Positions 18,767 through 26,620 of a stretch of 64,000 bases of DNA are shown here, piece by piece. The notes beneath the pieces were generated by a model. The model was not told the DNA's origin. It searched no databases and saw only the letters and a program-made list of their open reading frames with translations. The number at the start of each line of letters is the position of its first letter. The first letter of the stretch is position 1. The stretch spans positions 124,001-188,000 of the forward strand of contig NZ_CP108381.1 of assembly GCF_035956715.1 (NCBI RefSeq), in the 5' to 3' direction. The stretch comes from Nocardia sp. NBC_01329 (GTDB lineage Bacteria; Actinomycetota; Actinomycetes; Mycobacteriales; Mycobacteriaceae). Made by a program: the position numbers and the translations under genes.

Positions 18767-19899
18767 CGGGCCCGCACCATAGTGTCCGATTCCTCCCTGT
18801 GTTCGTGATCGTCCGATCGGGTGACGCGGACGGCGGGGGTATTCCCGGTAACGGCATCGTTCAAAACGGCCGCCCCCACCGGCCGGCTTCCCCTACCCGC
18901 GGGTGCGTAGCGCGCCAGCATGGCGTGCACATCGCGTTCGGTCTCGGAATCGAGCAGTTCCCGGGCGGCCATCCAGTCGTCATCGAAGACGGTGTCGAGA
19001 TATTTCTCGCCGCCGTCGCAGACGATGGTGACGATGGTGGACCCGGCCGGGAACTCCTCGAGCCGGGTCAGTGCGGCATGGACCGAACCACCCGCGGAAC
19101 CGCCGAGCATCAGGCCCAGCCGATGCGATATCGCGCGGCAGGTGGCGAACGCGGCCCGATCCGTCACCTTGACTCCCTCGTCGAGCAGGTCGTAGTCCAC
19201 GGCGGTCCCGATGGTGGCGCCCGGCGGGGTGCCGGTGCCGGACTGCCAGTACGGTCCACCCGGCCCGCCGAAGGCGATCGAACCGACCGGTTCGACCCCG
19301 ATCACCCGCGGTACACAGCCCAGTTGCCGCAACCGGGTCGCGGTGCCGAACAGGGAACCACCGGTGCCGACCGCGGAAAGCAGAATATCGACGCGATCCA
19401 CTTCGGCCAGTATTTCCTCGGCAACCGCGTAATAGCCCACGGCATTGGCGTCGTTGTTGTGTTGTTCGGTGAAGAACGCGTCGGGAAGCGCGGCCGCCAT
19501 CGCGGCCGCGTGATCCTCCCGCGCCGAGGTCGCCAGCTCGTCGTCGCCGTCGGCGGCGACGAAAACCAGCTCCGCGCCCATTGCCCGCATCGCCCGCAGT
19601 TTGTCCTTACTCGCGTGATGGTCGACCACCGCGGTGAAACGATAGCCGCGTTCGGCGGCGACCACCGCGAGACCGAGCCCGGTATTTCCGGATGTGGATT
19701 CGATGATATGTCCGTCATCGCGCAGCAAACCCCGACGCTCCGCGTCGAGAACCATTTCTCGCGCCATCCGGATCTTGGCGGCGCCGGTCGGGTTGAACTG
19801 TTCGAGCTTGAGAAGTAATCGAGTACCGGACGGGGTCGCGGCCAATTCGAAGAGAGGGGTGCGGCCGATCAGGTCCGTGACACGGGTGACGAGGGACAT
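18763..19899 (-). CDS. SbnA-like PLP enzyme (cysteine-synthase fold), probable diaminopropionate pathway
   Basis: 378 residues, fold-type II PLP enzyme. The PLP lysine lies in QFNPTGAAKIRMA (about 34–46), where ordinary cysteine synthases have NPxxSxKDR. The Asn loop ESTSGNTGLGLA and the phosphate-binding GTGGSLFG follow. SbnA joins O-phosphoserine and glutamate to give N-(1-amino-1-carboxy-2-ethyl)-glutamate, which SbnB cleaves to L-2,3-diaminopropionate; an SbnB-like gene lies two genes upstream in the same operon. The C-terminal 50 residues beyond the core are Arg/Asp-rich. ATG at 19899, 56 bases after the decarboxylase stop. Exact substrate is inferred. Confidence 0.8.
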   Translation of the reverse strand: MSLVTRVTDLIGRTPLFELAATPSGTRLLLKLEQFNPTGAAKIRMAREMVLDAERRGLLRDDGHIIESTSGNTGLGLAVVAAERGYRFTAVVDHHASKDKLRAMRAMGAELVFVAADGDDELATSAREDHAAAMAAALPDAFFTEQHNNDANAVGYYAVAEEILAEVDRVDILLSAVGTGGSLFGTATRLRQLGCVPRVIGVEPVGSIAFGGPGGPYWQSGTGTPPGATIGTAVDYDLLDEGVKVTDRAAFATCRAISHRLGLMLGGSAGGSVHAALTRLEEFPAGSTIVTIVCDGGEKYLDTVFDDDWMAARELLDSETERDVHAMLARYAPAGRGSRPVGAAVLNDAVTGNTPAVRVTRSDDHEHREESDTMVRAR

Positions 19900-19955
19900 G
19901 GCGGATCTCCTGGGCGTCGATTGCGGGCGGTGCGATGAGACCTGGACTGACGGTC

Positions 19956-21338
19956 TCACTGAAAGGATTGATCGAGGGCCCAGCGATACCGGCCACCCGG
20001 CGCTTCGGAGAGCACCACTTTCGGTGGAAGGGGCAATTCGTGAAAGGGCGATTCGTTGGAATCCATCTGATATCCGGCGGTATTCGGGTAGATCAGCAGA
20101 TCGCCGGTTTCGGCTGCGCGGGGCAGCGGAATCCGGCGCCAGCTCAGCATGTCCGATTCGAGGCAGGTGGCGGCACCGACGACCGTTGCCGTCGGGGTTC
20201 CCGGCCCGTCCGGCCAGAGCACCGGATCGGGGAGGTATTCGCTGTCGAACCATTGTTCGGAGAGGCTCAGGCTGGAGCCGTCCACGGTCAGAATCCGGTA
20301 GGGCTGCCCGTGTTCGTGGCGGGTCTTTCCGCCCTGTACCCGGAAAACCGTGCTGCCCGCGCGGTCCAGCAGGGCGCGCCCCGGTTCGACCGCCAGCGTC
20401 GTATCCGTGCGGCGGAGGCGACCGGCGAGATCGTCACGTTCGAGAATCGCGGCCAGCATGGCCGGTCCGGGCTCGGGGAAGGAATACGGATAGTACGACT
20501 CGAATGCTTTGCCGGAGTGGAACCAGCGGCGGGTTACTTGCTGCTGGAATGCCGACCAATCGGCGGCGGGAACATAGTCGATACCGAAACCGCCGCCGAT
20601 GGAAATCATGGTGGCCGGATGACCCATCGATCGCGCGGCACGGCAGCGGTCGATGAGTTGCCCGGCCATATCGGCGCGGAGTAGCGGGTCGTAGCCGGAG
20701 AGATGAAAGCTGAAGCCCTGTAGTGAGATCGACGAGTGATCAGTAGCTTCGGAAACTGCGTGATCCAGTTCCTCGGTCGACATTCCGAATCGACTGGCCG
20801 ATGCGGCGGGCAGCACCCGGAGCAGCACGCTCGTCGGAATATCCAGTGCAGCCAGGCGTTTCAGCTCGCCGATACTGTCCACCGTGATCAGGCATCCGTG
20901 CCGGGCGGCCAGCCAGTGCAGATCGTCGGATTTCTCGGGCCCGGTGACCAGTAGGTCCGCTCCGCGAATTCCCTGGCTCAGCGCAGCGGTGAGTTCGCCG
21001 GTGCTCGATACGTCGATACCCGCCCCGGCGGTGGCACAGGCCCGCGCCACGCAGGCAGCCTTGTTGGCCTTCTTGCCGTAACAGACAGTGCCGGAGATGC
21101 GGGATTCGGTGAAAACCCGCTGGAAGGCGCGGATATTGTCGACAACCCGGGCCGGATACATCAGATGGAAAGGGCCCCCGACCGCGAAGGCGATATCGCC
21201 GAGCAGTTGCGGATCGGTGAGGACCTGTTGTTCCCAGTGGTCGCGATGAGCGGGCACCGGGGCGGCCACGGTCCCCTCGGATAGGCGGGAGGGGCTGGGG
21301 TCGGCCCCGGCGGGGGCATCGGCTCCGGTCAATCCCAT
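19956..21338 (-). CDS. Type III (alanine-racemase-fold) PLP-dependent decarboxylase, Y4yA/SbnH-like
   Basis: 460 residues. The PLP lysine is in VCYGKKANKAACV (about 84–96). GFSFHLSGYD, ISIGGGFGIDY and EPGRALLDRAG are the barrel motifs of ornithine/diaminopimelate decarboxylases, and the C-terminal AATCLESDML supplies the catalytic Cys-x-x-Asp. The N-terminal 35 residues form an extra arm. In staphyloferrin B synthesis SbnH decarboxylates a citryl-diaminopropionate intermediate, and rhizobial Y4yA proteins lie beside cysteine-synthase homologues. Here it lies between SbnB-like and SbnA-like genes. GGAGGTAGCGTT before ATG; overlaps the upstream gene by ten bases. Substrate unknown. Confidence 0.83.
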   Translation of the reverse strand: MGLTGADAPAGADPSPSRLSEGTVAAPVPAHRDHWEQQVLTDPQLLGDIAFAVGGPFHLMYPARVVDNIRAFQRVFTESRISGTVCYGKKANKAACVARACATAGAGIDVSSTGELTAALSQGIRGADLLVTGPEKSDDLHWLAARHGCLITVDSIGELKRLAALDIPTSVLLRVLPAASASRFGMSTEELDHAVSEATDHSSISLQGFSFHLSGYDPLLRADMAGQLIDRCRAARSMGHPATMISIGGGFGIDYVPAADWSAFQQQVTRRWFHSGKAFESYYPYSFPEPGPAMLAAILERDDLAGRLRRTDTTLAVEPGRALLDRAGSTVFRVQGGKTRHEHGQPYRILTVDGSSLSLSEQWFDSEYLPDPVLWPDGPGTPTATVVGAATCLESDMLSWRRIPLPRAAETGDLLIYPNTAGYQMDSNESPFHELPLPPKVVLSEAPGGRYRWALDQSFQ

Positions 21339-22339
21339 AACGCTACCTCCGTGCCGCGGCCCTCGGCGATCGCGCGTTCGGCCAGCGCGTGGGCCACCGC
21401 GACATCGGTGAGCACCAGCCCGCTGTTGTAGACGAAGATCTTTTCCTCCGCCCGCCGCCGGCCCACGGCGCGCCGACTCAGGATCTGCGGTAGTTCCGCG
21501 TCCACCCGGCGCAGTTCACCGTTGTCGTCGGCCATATCGGTCCCGGTCAGTGTCATCTGCTCGGCGCTGGTGGCAACGACGCGATCGGCGTCGCGCAGGG
21601 TGGAGGGGGCGAGTCCATAACCCACCAGCACCACCACCGAACCCGATTTCAGATGCTCGGATTCGATAGCCACCTCGGTACCCGGGCCGGCGGTCGCGAG
21701 GACCACATCCGCCGTCCGTGCCGCGGCATACGGATCGTCGACGTTCTCCAGCAGCGCGTGTGGTGCGTAATCGGCGAGTTGCCGGTGTACCGACTCGATA
21801 CCCTCGGGATGAGTGCCGTACAGCATCAGTTTGCGCAGTTGCGGATTGGCGGCCAGCAGATGCGGCAGTGCGTTGCGACCCTGAGTGCCGGTGCCGACGA
21901 GCAGCACGGTATCCGCATCTCGACGCAGCGTTTCACGTACCAGCAGCGCCGAGACCGCCGGCGTCCGCAACGCGCCCACCCGGGAGCAGTCCATCATGGC
22001 GATGGGCGCACCCGTGGTGTCGTCGTAGAGCGTGATGGTCGTGTAGTAGCGCTTGGTGGTGCGATCGTGCCCAGGGTCGAATTTGTACGACGTCTTCATC
22101 GCGACCACTCGCCGCCGGCCGTCGCGGCCCAACATCGCGTAGGCGACCGACCAGCCGTCCGGATTGGCGACACTGAGCTTGCGTGGGTTGTCGGAATCGC
22201 CTGCTGCCAGGGCGATATACGCTTCCTCCACCGCGCGGACCACCTCGGCCGGGGCCACTGGCACATCGGCGAGATCGCCGCGGCTCAGGACTCGCAGGGG
22301 GGTCGCTCGGTCACGTGTGCTCAACGGATCCTCGATCAT
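21329..22339 (-). CDS. Ornithine cyclodeaminase-family protein, SbnB-like
   Basis: 336 residues. The Rossmann motif LLVGTGTQGRNALPHL (about 145–160) and the substrate region RVVAMKTSYKFDPGHDR, with MMDCSRVGALRTPAVSALLVR, place it in the ornithine cyclodeaminase/mu-crystallin family. SbnB is the member that oxidatively cleaves the SbnA product into L-2,3-diaminopropionate and 2-oxoglutarate. Pairing with an SbnA-like gene in one operon supports that reading over proline formation. It starts inside the end of the oxygenase gene (29-base overlap), and its stop overlaps the decarboxylase start. The long basic N-terminus is typical. Confidence 0.82.
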   Translation of the reverse strand: MIEDPLSTRDRATPLRVLSRGDLADVPVAPAEVVRAVEEAYIALAAGDSDNPRKLSVANPDGWSVAYAMLGRDGRRRVVAMKTSYKFDPGHDRTTKRYYTTITLYDDTTGAPIAMMDCSRVGALRTPAVSALLVRETLRRDADTVLLVGTGTQGRNALPHLLAANPQLRKLMLYGTHPEGIESVHRQLADYAPHALLENVDDPYAAARTADVVLATAGPGTEVAIESEHLKSGSVVVLVGYGLAPSTLRDADRVVATSAEQMTLTGTDMADDNGELRRVDAELPQILSRRAVGRRRAEEKIFVYNSGLVLTDVAVAHALAERAIAEGRGTEVALWD

Positions 22340-23471
22340 CTACTGCACCGTTCCGCTCTGCTCGCGCCCGTTGCGCCGGTAGCGGCGCGAAGGGCGCGAT
22401 GATCTGCTGACCGTATCCATTCTCCCCGGATTCGGCTGCGCGGCGAGGGCGTTCGGGAAGCCGTATGTTCACCCGTTTGAGCCAGCGGTCGGTGCCGTCG
22501 TAGCGCGCGGCGAACGGAACCCGGCCGTGAACTGCGACATCGTTGTCGACGAGGAGCAGCTCGCCGGGTTCGAGACAGGCCAGTACACAGACTCGTTCGA
22601 GTTCGTGCTCCAGCCGCAGGTACGCCGCGCGGTAGTCGGGACCGGCGTCGTCGAGCGGTGTGTAGGCGGGATCGAATCGTGTGGTGAGCGCCTCGGATAC
22701 GCCTTCGTATCCGGGCTCGCACCACAGCGTGGGCACGGAGACGGCGGTATCGCGGTCGAATCCGGACCCGTAGGAGACGTCCGGCAGGATCGGTAGCGTG
22801 GGTGCGCGCAGCGTGTCCTGTTCCGCGGCTGTCAGTTCCACTCGGCGCACCGAGGAGATTGTGGTGCCGACGCGATCGGGGTTGCGCAGGCAGCCCAGCA
22901 ACAGCAGGTTCGCTCGCTGCGGATGGAAAGCGTCTTCGGTATGTGGGCTGAGCAGGACGGTACTGCTGGCACCGGACTGCTCGAGTTCGTGTCCGGCGGC
23001 CGGCACGATGTTGTTGACCAGGCGCCCGTCCTGCTGGCCGGCCCAGCAGAATGGCTCACCGGCTGCCGCGGCGAGCAGCAGCATGGCGATATCCAGCTCG
23101 AACGAGCAGGTCGGCCGATCCGGCTCGGCGGTCCACGCGGTCGCGGTCTGCCAATCCGGCGGGGTGGGGCCGATCTCGTCGTCGCGCAGCGGCAGCCGCC
23201 GGAGCACGCATGCCCCCGCCGGGGTGGCCGGCGGGCGCACCGCCCGGTGGACCTCCGCCGGAAGTTCAGCGGAGCGAGCGCTGATCAGCTCGATCAGCGC
23301 GGGATCGGCGAGGGTGCGCGTGGTATCGCCCGGCGTGGGATCCAGTGTGAACGCGATCTCAGCGGCCAGTTCGCGCACCGCCCGTCCGGCGGTTTCGGGT
23401 AACTCACGGTGCTCGATATCTTCGATACTAGGTGGGTGAAACGTCTTACGTTCGGAGAGAACGCTTTTCAC
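22311..23471 (-). CDS. Fe(II)/2-oxoglutarate oxygenase, clavaminate synthase-like (VioC/AsnO type)
   Basis: 386 residues from the GTG at 23471, which has AGAAAGGAAAC upstream; earlier GTG codons lack this. The metal triad is visible: His177 and Glu179 in LSPHTEDAFHPQ, and His315 in DNDVAVHGRVPF. The 2-oxoglutarate-binding Arg lies in RWLKRVNI (about 329–333). HTE rather than HxD is the hallmark of VioC/AsnO enzymes, which hydroxylate free arginine or asparagine at C-beta. It is the first gene of the operon and lies about 110 bases downstream of an iron box. Substrate is probably an amino acid, identity unknown. Confidence 0.83.
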   Translation of the reverse strand: MKSVLSERKTFHPPSIEDIEHRELPETAGRAVRELAAEIAFTLDPTPGDTTRTLADPALIELISARSAELPAEVHRAVRPPATPAGACVLRRLPLRDDEIGPTPPDWQTATAWTAEPDRPTCSFELDIAMLLLAAAAGEPFCWAGQQDGRLVNNIVPAAGHELEQSGASSTVLLSPHTEDAFHPQRANLLLLGCLRNPDRVGTTISSVRRVELTAAEQDTLRAPTLPILPDVSYGSGFDRDTAVSVPTLWCEPGYEGVSEALTTRFDPAYTPLDDAGPDYRAAYLRLEHELERVCVLACLEPGELLLVDNDVAVHGRVPFAARYDGTDRWLKRVNIRLPERPRRAAESGENGYGQQIIAPFAPLPAQRARAERNGAVDDRGSVEHT

Positions 23472-23580
23472 CAAAGTTTCCTTTCTCGGAAGCGTGGTTC
23501 GGAGTACCGGAGTGCGGAGACGGTGCGCAATCAGTGCGTTCGCGCGGCCGTGGCAAGGGTCCGTGATCAGACGCAGCACA

Positions 23581-23595
23581 CGGTAAGGCTAGCCT
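23581..23595 (-). promoter_or_regulatory. Candidate IdeR/DtxR iron box at head of the accessory operon
   Basis: On the minus strand AGGCTAGCCTTACCG matches 12 of 15 positions of the core AGGTTAGCCTAACCT, including the whole central TAGCCT. It lies 110–124 bases upstream of the oxygenase start in a 216-base gap between two genes (23472–23687), so it could also act on nothing else: the lipoprotein gene on the other side reads away from it and ends here. This suggests the operon is repressed by IdeR when iron is plentiful. Confidence 0.55.
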
Positions 23596-23687
23596 GCCCT
23601 TGGCGCAAAATCGGCACGACGCGCCGAGCGGCGAGAGTGTCCGCGCCACAACGAATTCCGTCCGGCCACCGCTCGGCCGGGGCGGGA

Positions 23688-24896
23688 TCAGAGACTGTTG
23701 GCGAGTAACGCGTACTGGGCCGCGGTCTTCTGCTCGACCTCGGATTCGTTATCGCTGGACACGACACCCACATACCGCTTGTACGGGACGAAGCACCGGA
23801 ACCGGTACTGGTGCTGCGGATCGCCTTGCGCGTTGAGCCGCAGGCATTTCGCACCGGGAACACCCGCCACGGCGGGATACGGCTCGTAGGCCTCGCCCGT
23901 CGATTCGACGAGACCGTCCACCAGAATCGGCGCACCGGCCGGATCGCGCACACGGGCCACCGAACTGCCATCGGCATACGCGGTGCTCTCGAAACCCGAT
24001 TCGTCGAGCAGGCGGGCGCGGGCGGGCTGGTCGTCGGCCGAATCGATCAGATAGTTCCGCCCGTAGACGGCGAACCTGTCGGGATCGGGAACCTGCCCCG
24101 CCCGATCGGCGACCACCACCCGGGACAGCATGTTCTCCGGATCGACCGGGAGATCCGCGATATCAGCGGTGGGAGTGGGCCGGAACCGGCCGAGCTGAGC
24201 GAGCTGGGCGGCGAGCGTCTTGTCCACCCAGGACACCAGATCTTTACTGTCGGCCTTCGGCCGCTGGACGAACAGCGAGATCACGAATTCGTCCTGGGCC
24301 AGGAACGCGCCGACACTGGCGACACCGGGCCGCCAGTGCACCAGCGCATCGGGATATTTCTCCGATCGCAGCCGCCGGTTATCGGGGGAGACACCGATAT
24401 CGGCGTCCTCCAGTTCCTCGGCCGCCGCGGTGGCGGCCGCGGTGTCGGGGAAACGCAATGCCACCACAGTGATCGCGGTGGCGCCGGACTCCGGGCTGGT
24501 CTGGCCCTCCGGATCGTCGAGGTCGGCCCCGCTGGCCGCGTAACCGACCACCATCTTGCGGTTCTTCAGCACCGGCTCGGACACATTGGCCAGGAAGCCG
24601 ATCGCGGCCGCCGGATCGGCGAGCACTTTGGAACCCCGGCCGAATTTCAGCGCGGGGTCGACCTGGTTGCTGGTTACTACAGCCTCCGACATGCGGATAC
24701 CCTCCAGCATCGGCCCGTCGTCGTCGCCGTCGCTCGGATAGCTGAACTTGTCGACCGGGAAATCGCCGACTGCCAGGGAACGTACGTCGATTTCCCCCGG
24801 GACCGCCGTCCCCGCCAGCGAACCGCATCCGGACAGCGCGGCCGCTACGACAGCGATGACCGCGGTGACGGTGCTGACACGCGATATCCGAACCAT
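23688..24896 (-). CDS. Secreted lipoprotein, DUF7373-type
   Basis: 402 residues from the ATG at 24896. A signal peptide with lipobox ALSGC (Cys about 24) anchors it to the outer face of the membrane. The mature part shows the pattern of the large actinobacterial DUF7373 lipoproteins: an early VDKFSYP segment, repeated Ala-rich helices, and a C-terminal region with two Cys around KCLRLNAQGD and YRFRCFVPYKRYVGVV, probably a disulfide. The open frame extends upstream far beyond the signal peptide, but that part is antisense to the divergent FHA gene. Function unknown. Confidence 0.8.
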   Translation of the reverse strand: MVRISRVSTVTAVIAVVAAALSGCGSLAGTAVPGEIDVRSLAVGDFPVDKFSYPSDGDDDGPMLEGIRMSEAVVTSNQVDPALKFGRGSKVLADPAAAIGFLANVSEPVLKNRKMVVGYAASGADLDDPEGQTSPESGATAITVVALRFPDTAAATAAAEELEDADIGVSPDNRRLRSEKYPDALVHWRPGVASVGAFLAQDEFVISLFVQRPKADSKDLVSWVDKTLAAQLAQLGRFRPTPTADIADLPVDPENMLSRVVVADRAGQVPDPDRFAVYGRNYLIDSADDQPARARLLDESGFESTAYADGSSVARVRDPAGAPILVDGLVESTGEAYEPYPAVAGVPGAKCLRLNAQGDPQHQYRFRCFVPYKRYVGVVSSDNESEVEQKTAAQYALLANSL

Positions 24897-25040
24897 GGGC
24901 CGGCCCCTCGTTCCGATCGAAACTGCGGTGTCGAAGTTACCCGACCGAGGGCGATATCGGGGAAGGGCACCGGGACTCTGTGCCATACCCTGGAGCGGTG
25001 GCAGGCGATCCGCAGCGCGACTCCGACGGAGGCTGATCCG

Positions 25041-26570
25041 GTGCGGGATCAGCAGGTCGAGGTCGTCACCGGCCCGCACGCGGCGGCCCGGGTCGCGAGT
25101 GCTGTGGTTCTGGTCGCCCATCGCGGCGCAGGCCGTCCCACCGAGGACACACCCGTGATGCGAGCGCTGGTGGCTCTGGCCGAGCTGGTACGCGAGGCCG
25201 CTGTGCGGCGGCCCGAAGGCCCCGGGGCGTTGATAGCCCGGGAAGCGACCAGGTGGCTCATGACGCAGGGGGACCGGACCGGCCCGGGAAGCTCGACGGA
25301 TTTCGGTATTCTCTCCGCCGCGGGCCCCGGCCGTGTCGCGATCTTCCTGCACGGCGCTGTCACCGCGGTGCTCGACGGTATGGACAGCGAGTACTTCCAC
25401 GGCCGGGACGCGATGTTCACCGTCGACCGTACGGCGGTGGCACCGGCTCGCGCGGTCGCGCTGTTCGTCGACGACACCTCCGTCGACGCGGACGGGGAAT
25501 TCCGGCCCGTACTGCCGGCGACGCGCGGTATCGGCCGACTGGTGGACGGGATCGCCGAGGCCGCCGGGGTGATCGTCTGGACACCCGCCGGTCCGGACGC
25601 GACCGCGACATCGTCGGACACCTGGACCGGGAGCCGGATGATCCGGGCGGCGGCCCCCGAACCGGGACAGACCGCGGATACTGTCCGGCCGCCCCGGGAT
25701 TCGCCGGACCGGCAGCCGGTACCGCCTCCGGACCCGGATGCTGTGGCCACGGCGATATCGACTCCGCTGCTGGATACGGTCGAACTCTCCGAGCGAGGCA
25801 CCGTGGATGACCCCGCACCCACCGACGGGTCGCGGGGCGGCGGCGATACCGATCCACACCGGGCGCAGACCGCGATGAGCGGACGGCAGCCGGCACGCGG
25901 CGATACCGGACCGGAGGGCACGCCGGGCTCTCGGAAAGGCGATTCCGAGCCGCCCCGGCGTTCTCCCGCACATCCCACTCCGCGCCGGGATCTGCCGTAC
26001 GCGGCACACGGTCCGGTGGAGCGCGGTACCCCGCCGTTGGACCCGGAGCTGCGCCGCCGGACCGAAGCGACCGCCAAGGGCAACGCGCTCACCATCAAGG
26101 TCATGGGATTCAAATGCGCGCGGGCTCATCCCACCGATCCGCGGGCGGCCTTCTGCAGTGTCTGCGGGATGCCGGTGGACCAGACCCAACCGCTGATCGA
26201 AGTGGTCCGGCCACCGCTGGGCATCCTGGTCCTCGACGACGGCGCGACCTATCTACTGGAGGGTGATTCCGTACTCGGCCGCGACCCGGAGAACTCCGAG
26301 CCCGCCCGGGGCGGGCTCACCCCGCTGCAGGTGGTGGACAATTCCGGCGGGATGTCACGCGCACACGCGGAATTGCGGCTGGTGAACTGGGATGTGACGC
26401 TGGTCGATCGGGGCTCCACCAACGGCACTCGCACCCGGGCCATGGGCTACCGCGACTGGGTCCGTATCCCGCCGCGCCGGCCCGTGGTACTGATCCCGGG
26501 GACCGAGATCCTGATCGGTCACCGGATGCTGCGGTACGAATCGGCCGCGCCGCCGCCGTTCGGCTTGTGA
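25041..26570 (+). CDS. FHA-domain protein with zinc-ribbon-like motif
   Basis: 509 residues. The N-terminal 180 residues form an unrecognised alpha/beta domain. A disordered Pro/Asp/Arg-rich linker (about 190–340) follows, then a Cys motif KCARAHPTDPRAAFCSVCG (about 355–373), and finally a C-terminal FHA domain with GRDPEN, SRAHAEL and DRGSTNGT, which binds phosphothreonine. GTG at 25041 with GGAGG eight bases upstream; earlier frame is antisense to the lipoprotein. FHA proteins relay signals from Ser/Thr kinases. No kinase is in this window, but an FHA–ABC exporter lies 1.6 kb on. Confidence 0.8.
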   Translation: MRDQQVEVVTGPHAAARVASAVVLVAHRGAGRPTEDTPVMRALVALAELVREAAVRRPEGPGALIAREATRWLMTQGDRTGPGSSTDFGILSAAGPGRVAIFLHGAVTAVLDGMDSEYFHGRDAMFTVDRTAVAPARAVALFVDDTSVDADGEFRPVLPATRGIGRLVDGIAEAAGVIVWTPAGPDATATSSDTWTGSRMIRAAAPEPGQTADTVRPPRDSPDRQPVPPPDPDAVATAISTPLLDTVELSERGTVDDPAPTDGSRGGGDTDPHRAQTAMSGRQPARGDTGPEGTPGSRKGDSEPPRRSPAHPTPRRDLPYAAHGPVERGTPPLDPELRRRTEATAKGNALTIKVMGFKCARAHPTDPRAAFCSVCGMPVDQTQPLIEVVRPPLGILVLDDGATYLLEGDSVLGRDPENSEPARGGLTPLQVVDNSGGMSRAHAELRLVNWDVTLVDRGSTNGTRTRAMGYRDWVRIPPRRPVVLIPGTEILIGHRMLRYESAAPPPFGL

Positions 26571-26584
26571 AGCGGCGCGCCTGT

Positions 26585-26620
26585 GTTCATTCGTACCGGG
26601 CCGTTCATTCGTACCGGGCG
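26585..26620. repeat. 18-base tandem duplication at a stop codon
   Basis: GTTCATTCGTACCGGGC is repeated directly at 26585–26602 and 26603–26620. The right copy encodes the last residues (ARYE) and stop of the minus-strand metallopeptidase; the left copy is a duplicate lying just beyond it. It looks like a replication slippage event and adds a second in-register copy of the stop. Confidence 0.8.

Noticed and set aside
19956..21338. Diaminopimelate decarboxylase LysA
   Set aside because: Same fold, but the neighbours are not lysine genes and the sequence around YGKKANK, with its N-terminal arm, fits the Y4yA/SbnH group better.
17363..23471. Viomycin/capreomycin-type antibiotic cluster
   Set aside because: VioB-, VioK- and VioC-like genes suggest it, but there is no NRPS, carbamoyltransferase, phosphotransferase resistance gene or capreomycidine-type PLP cyclase in the window.
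23811..25040. Upstream extension of the FHA gene frame
   Set aside because: Antisense to the DUF7373 lipoprotein; the GTG at 25041 has a proper RBS.
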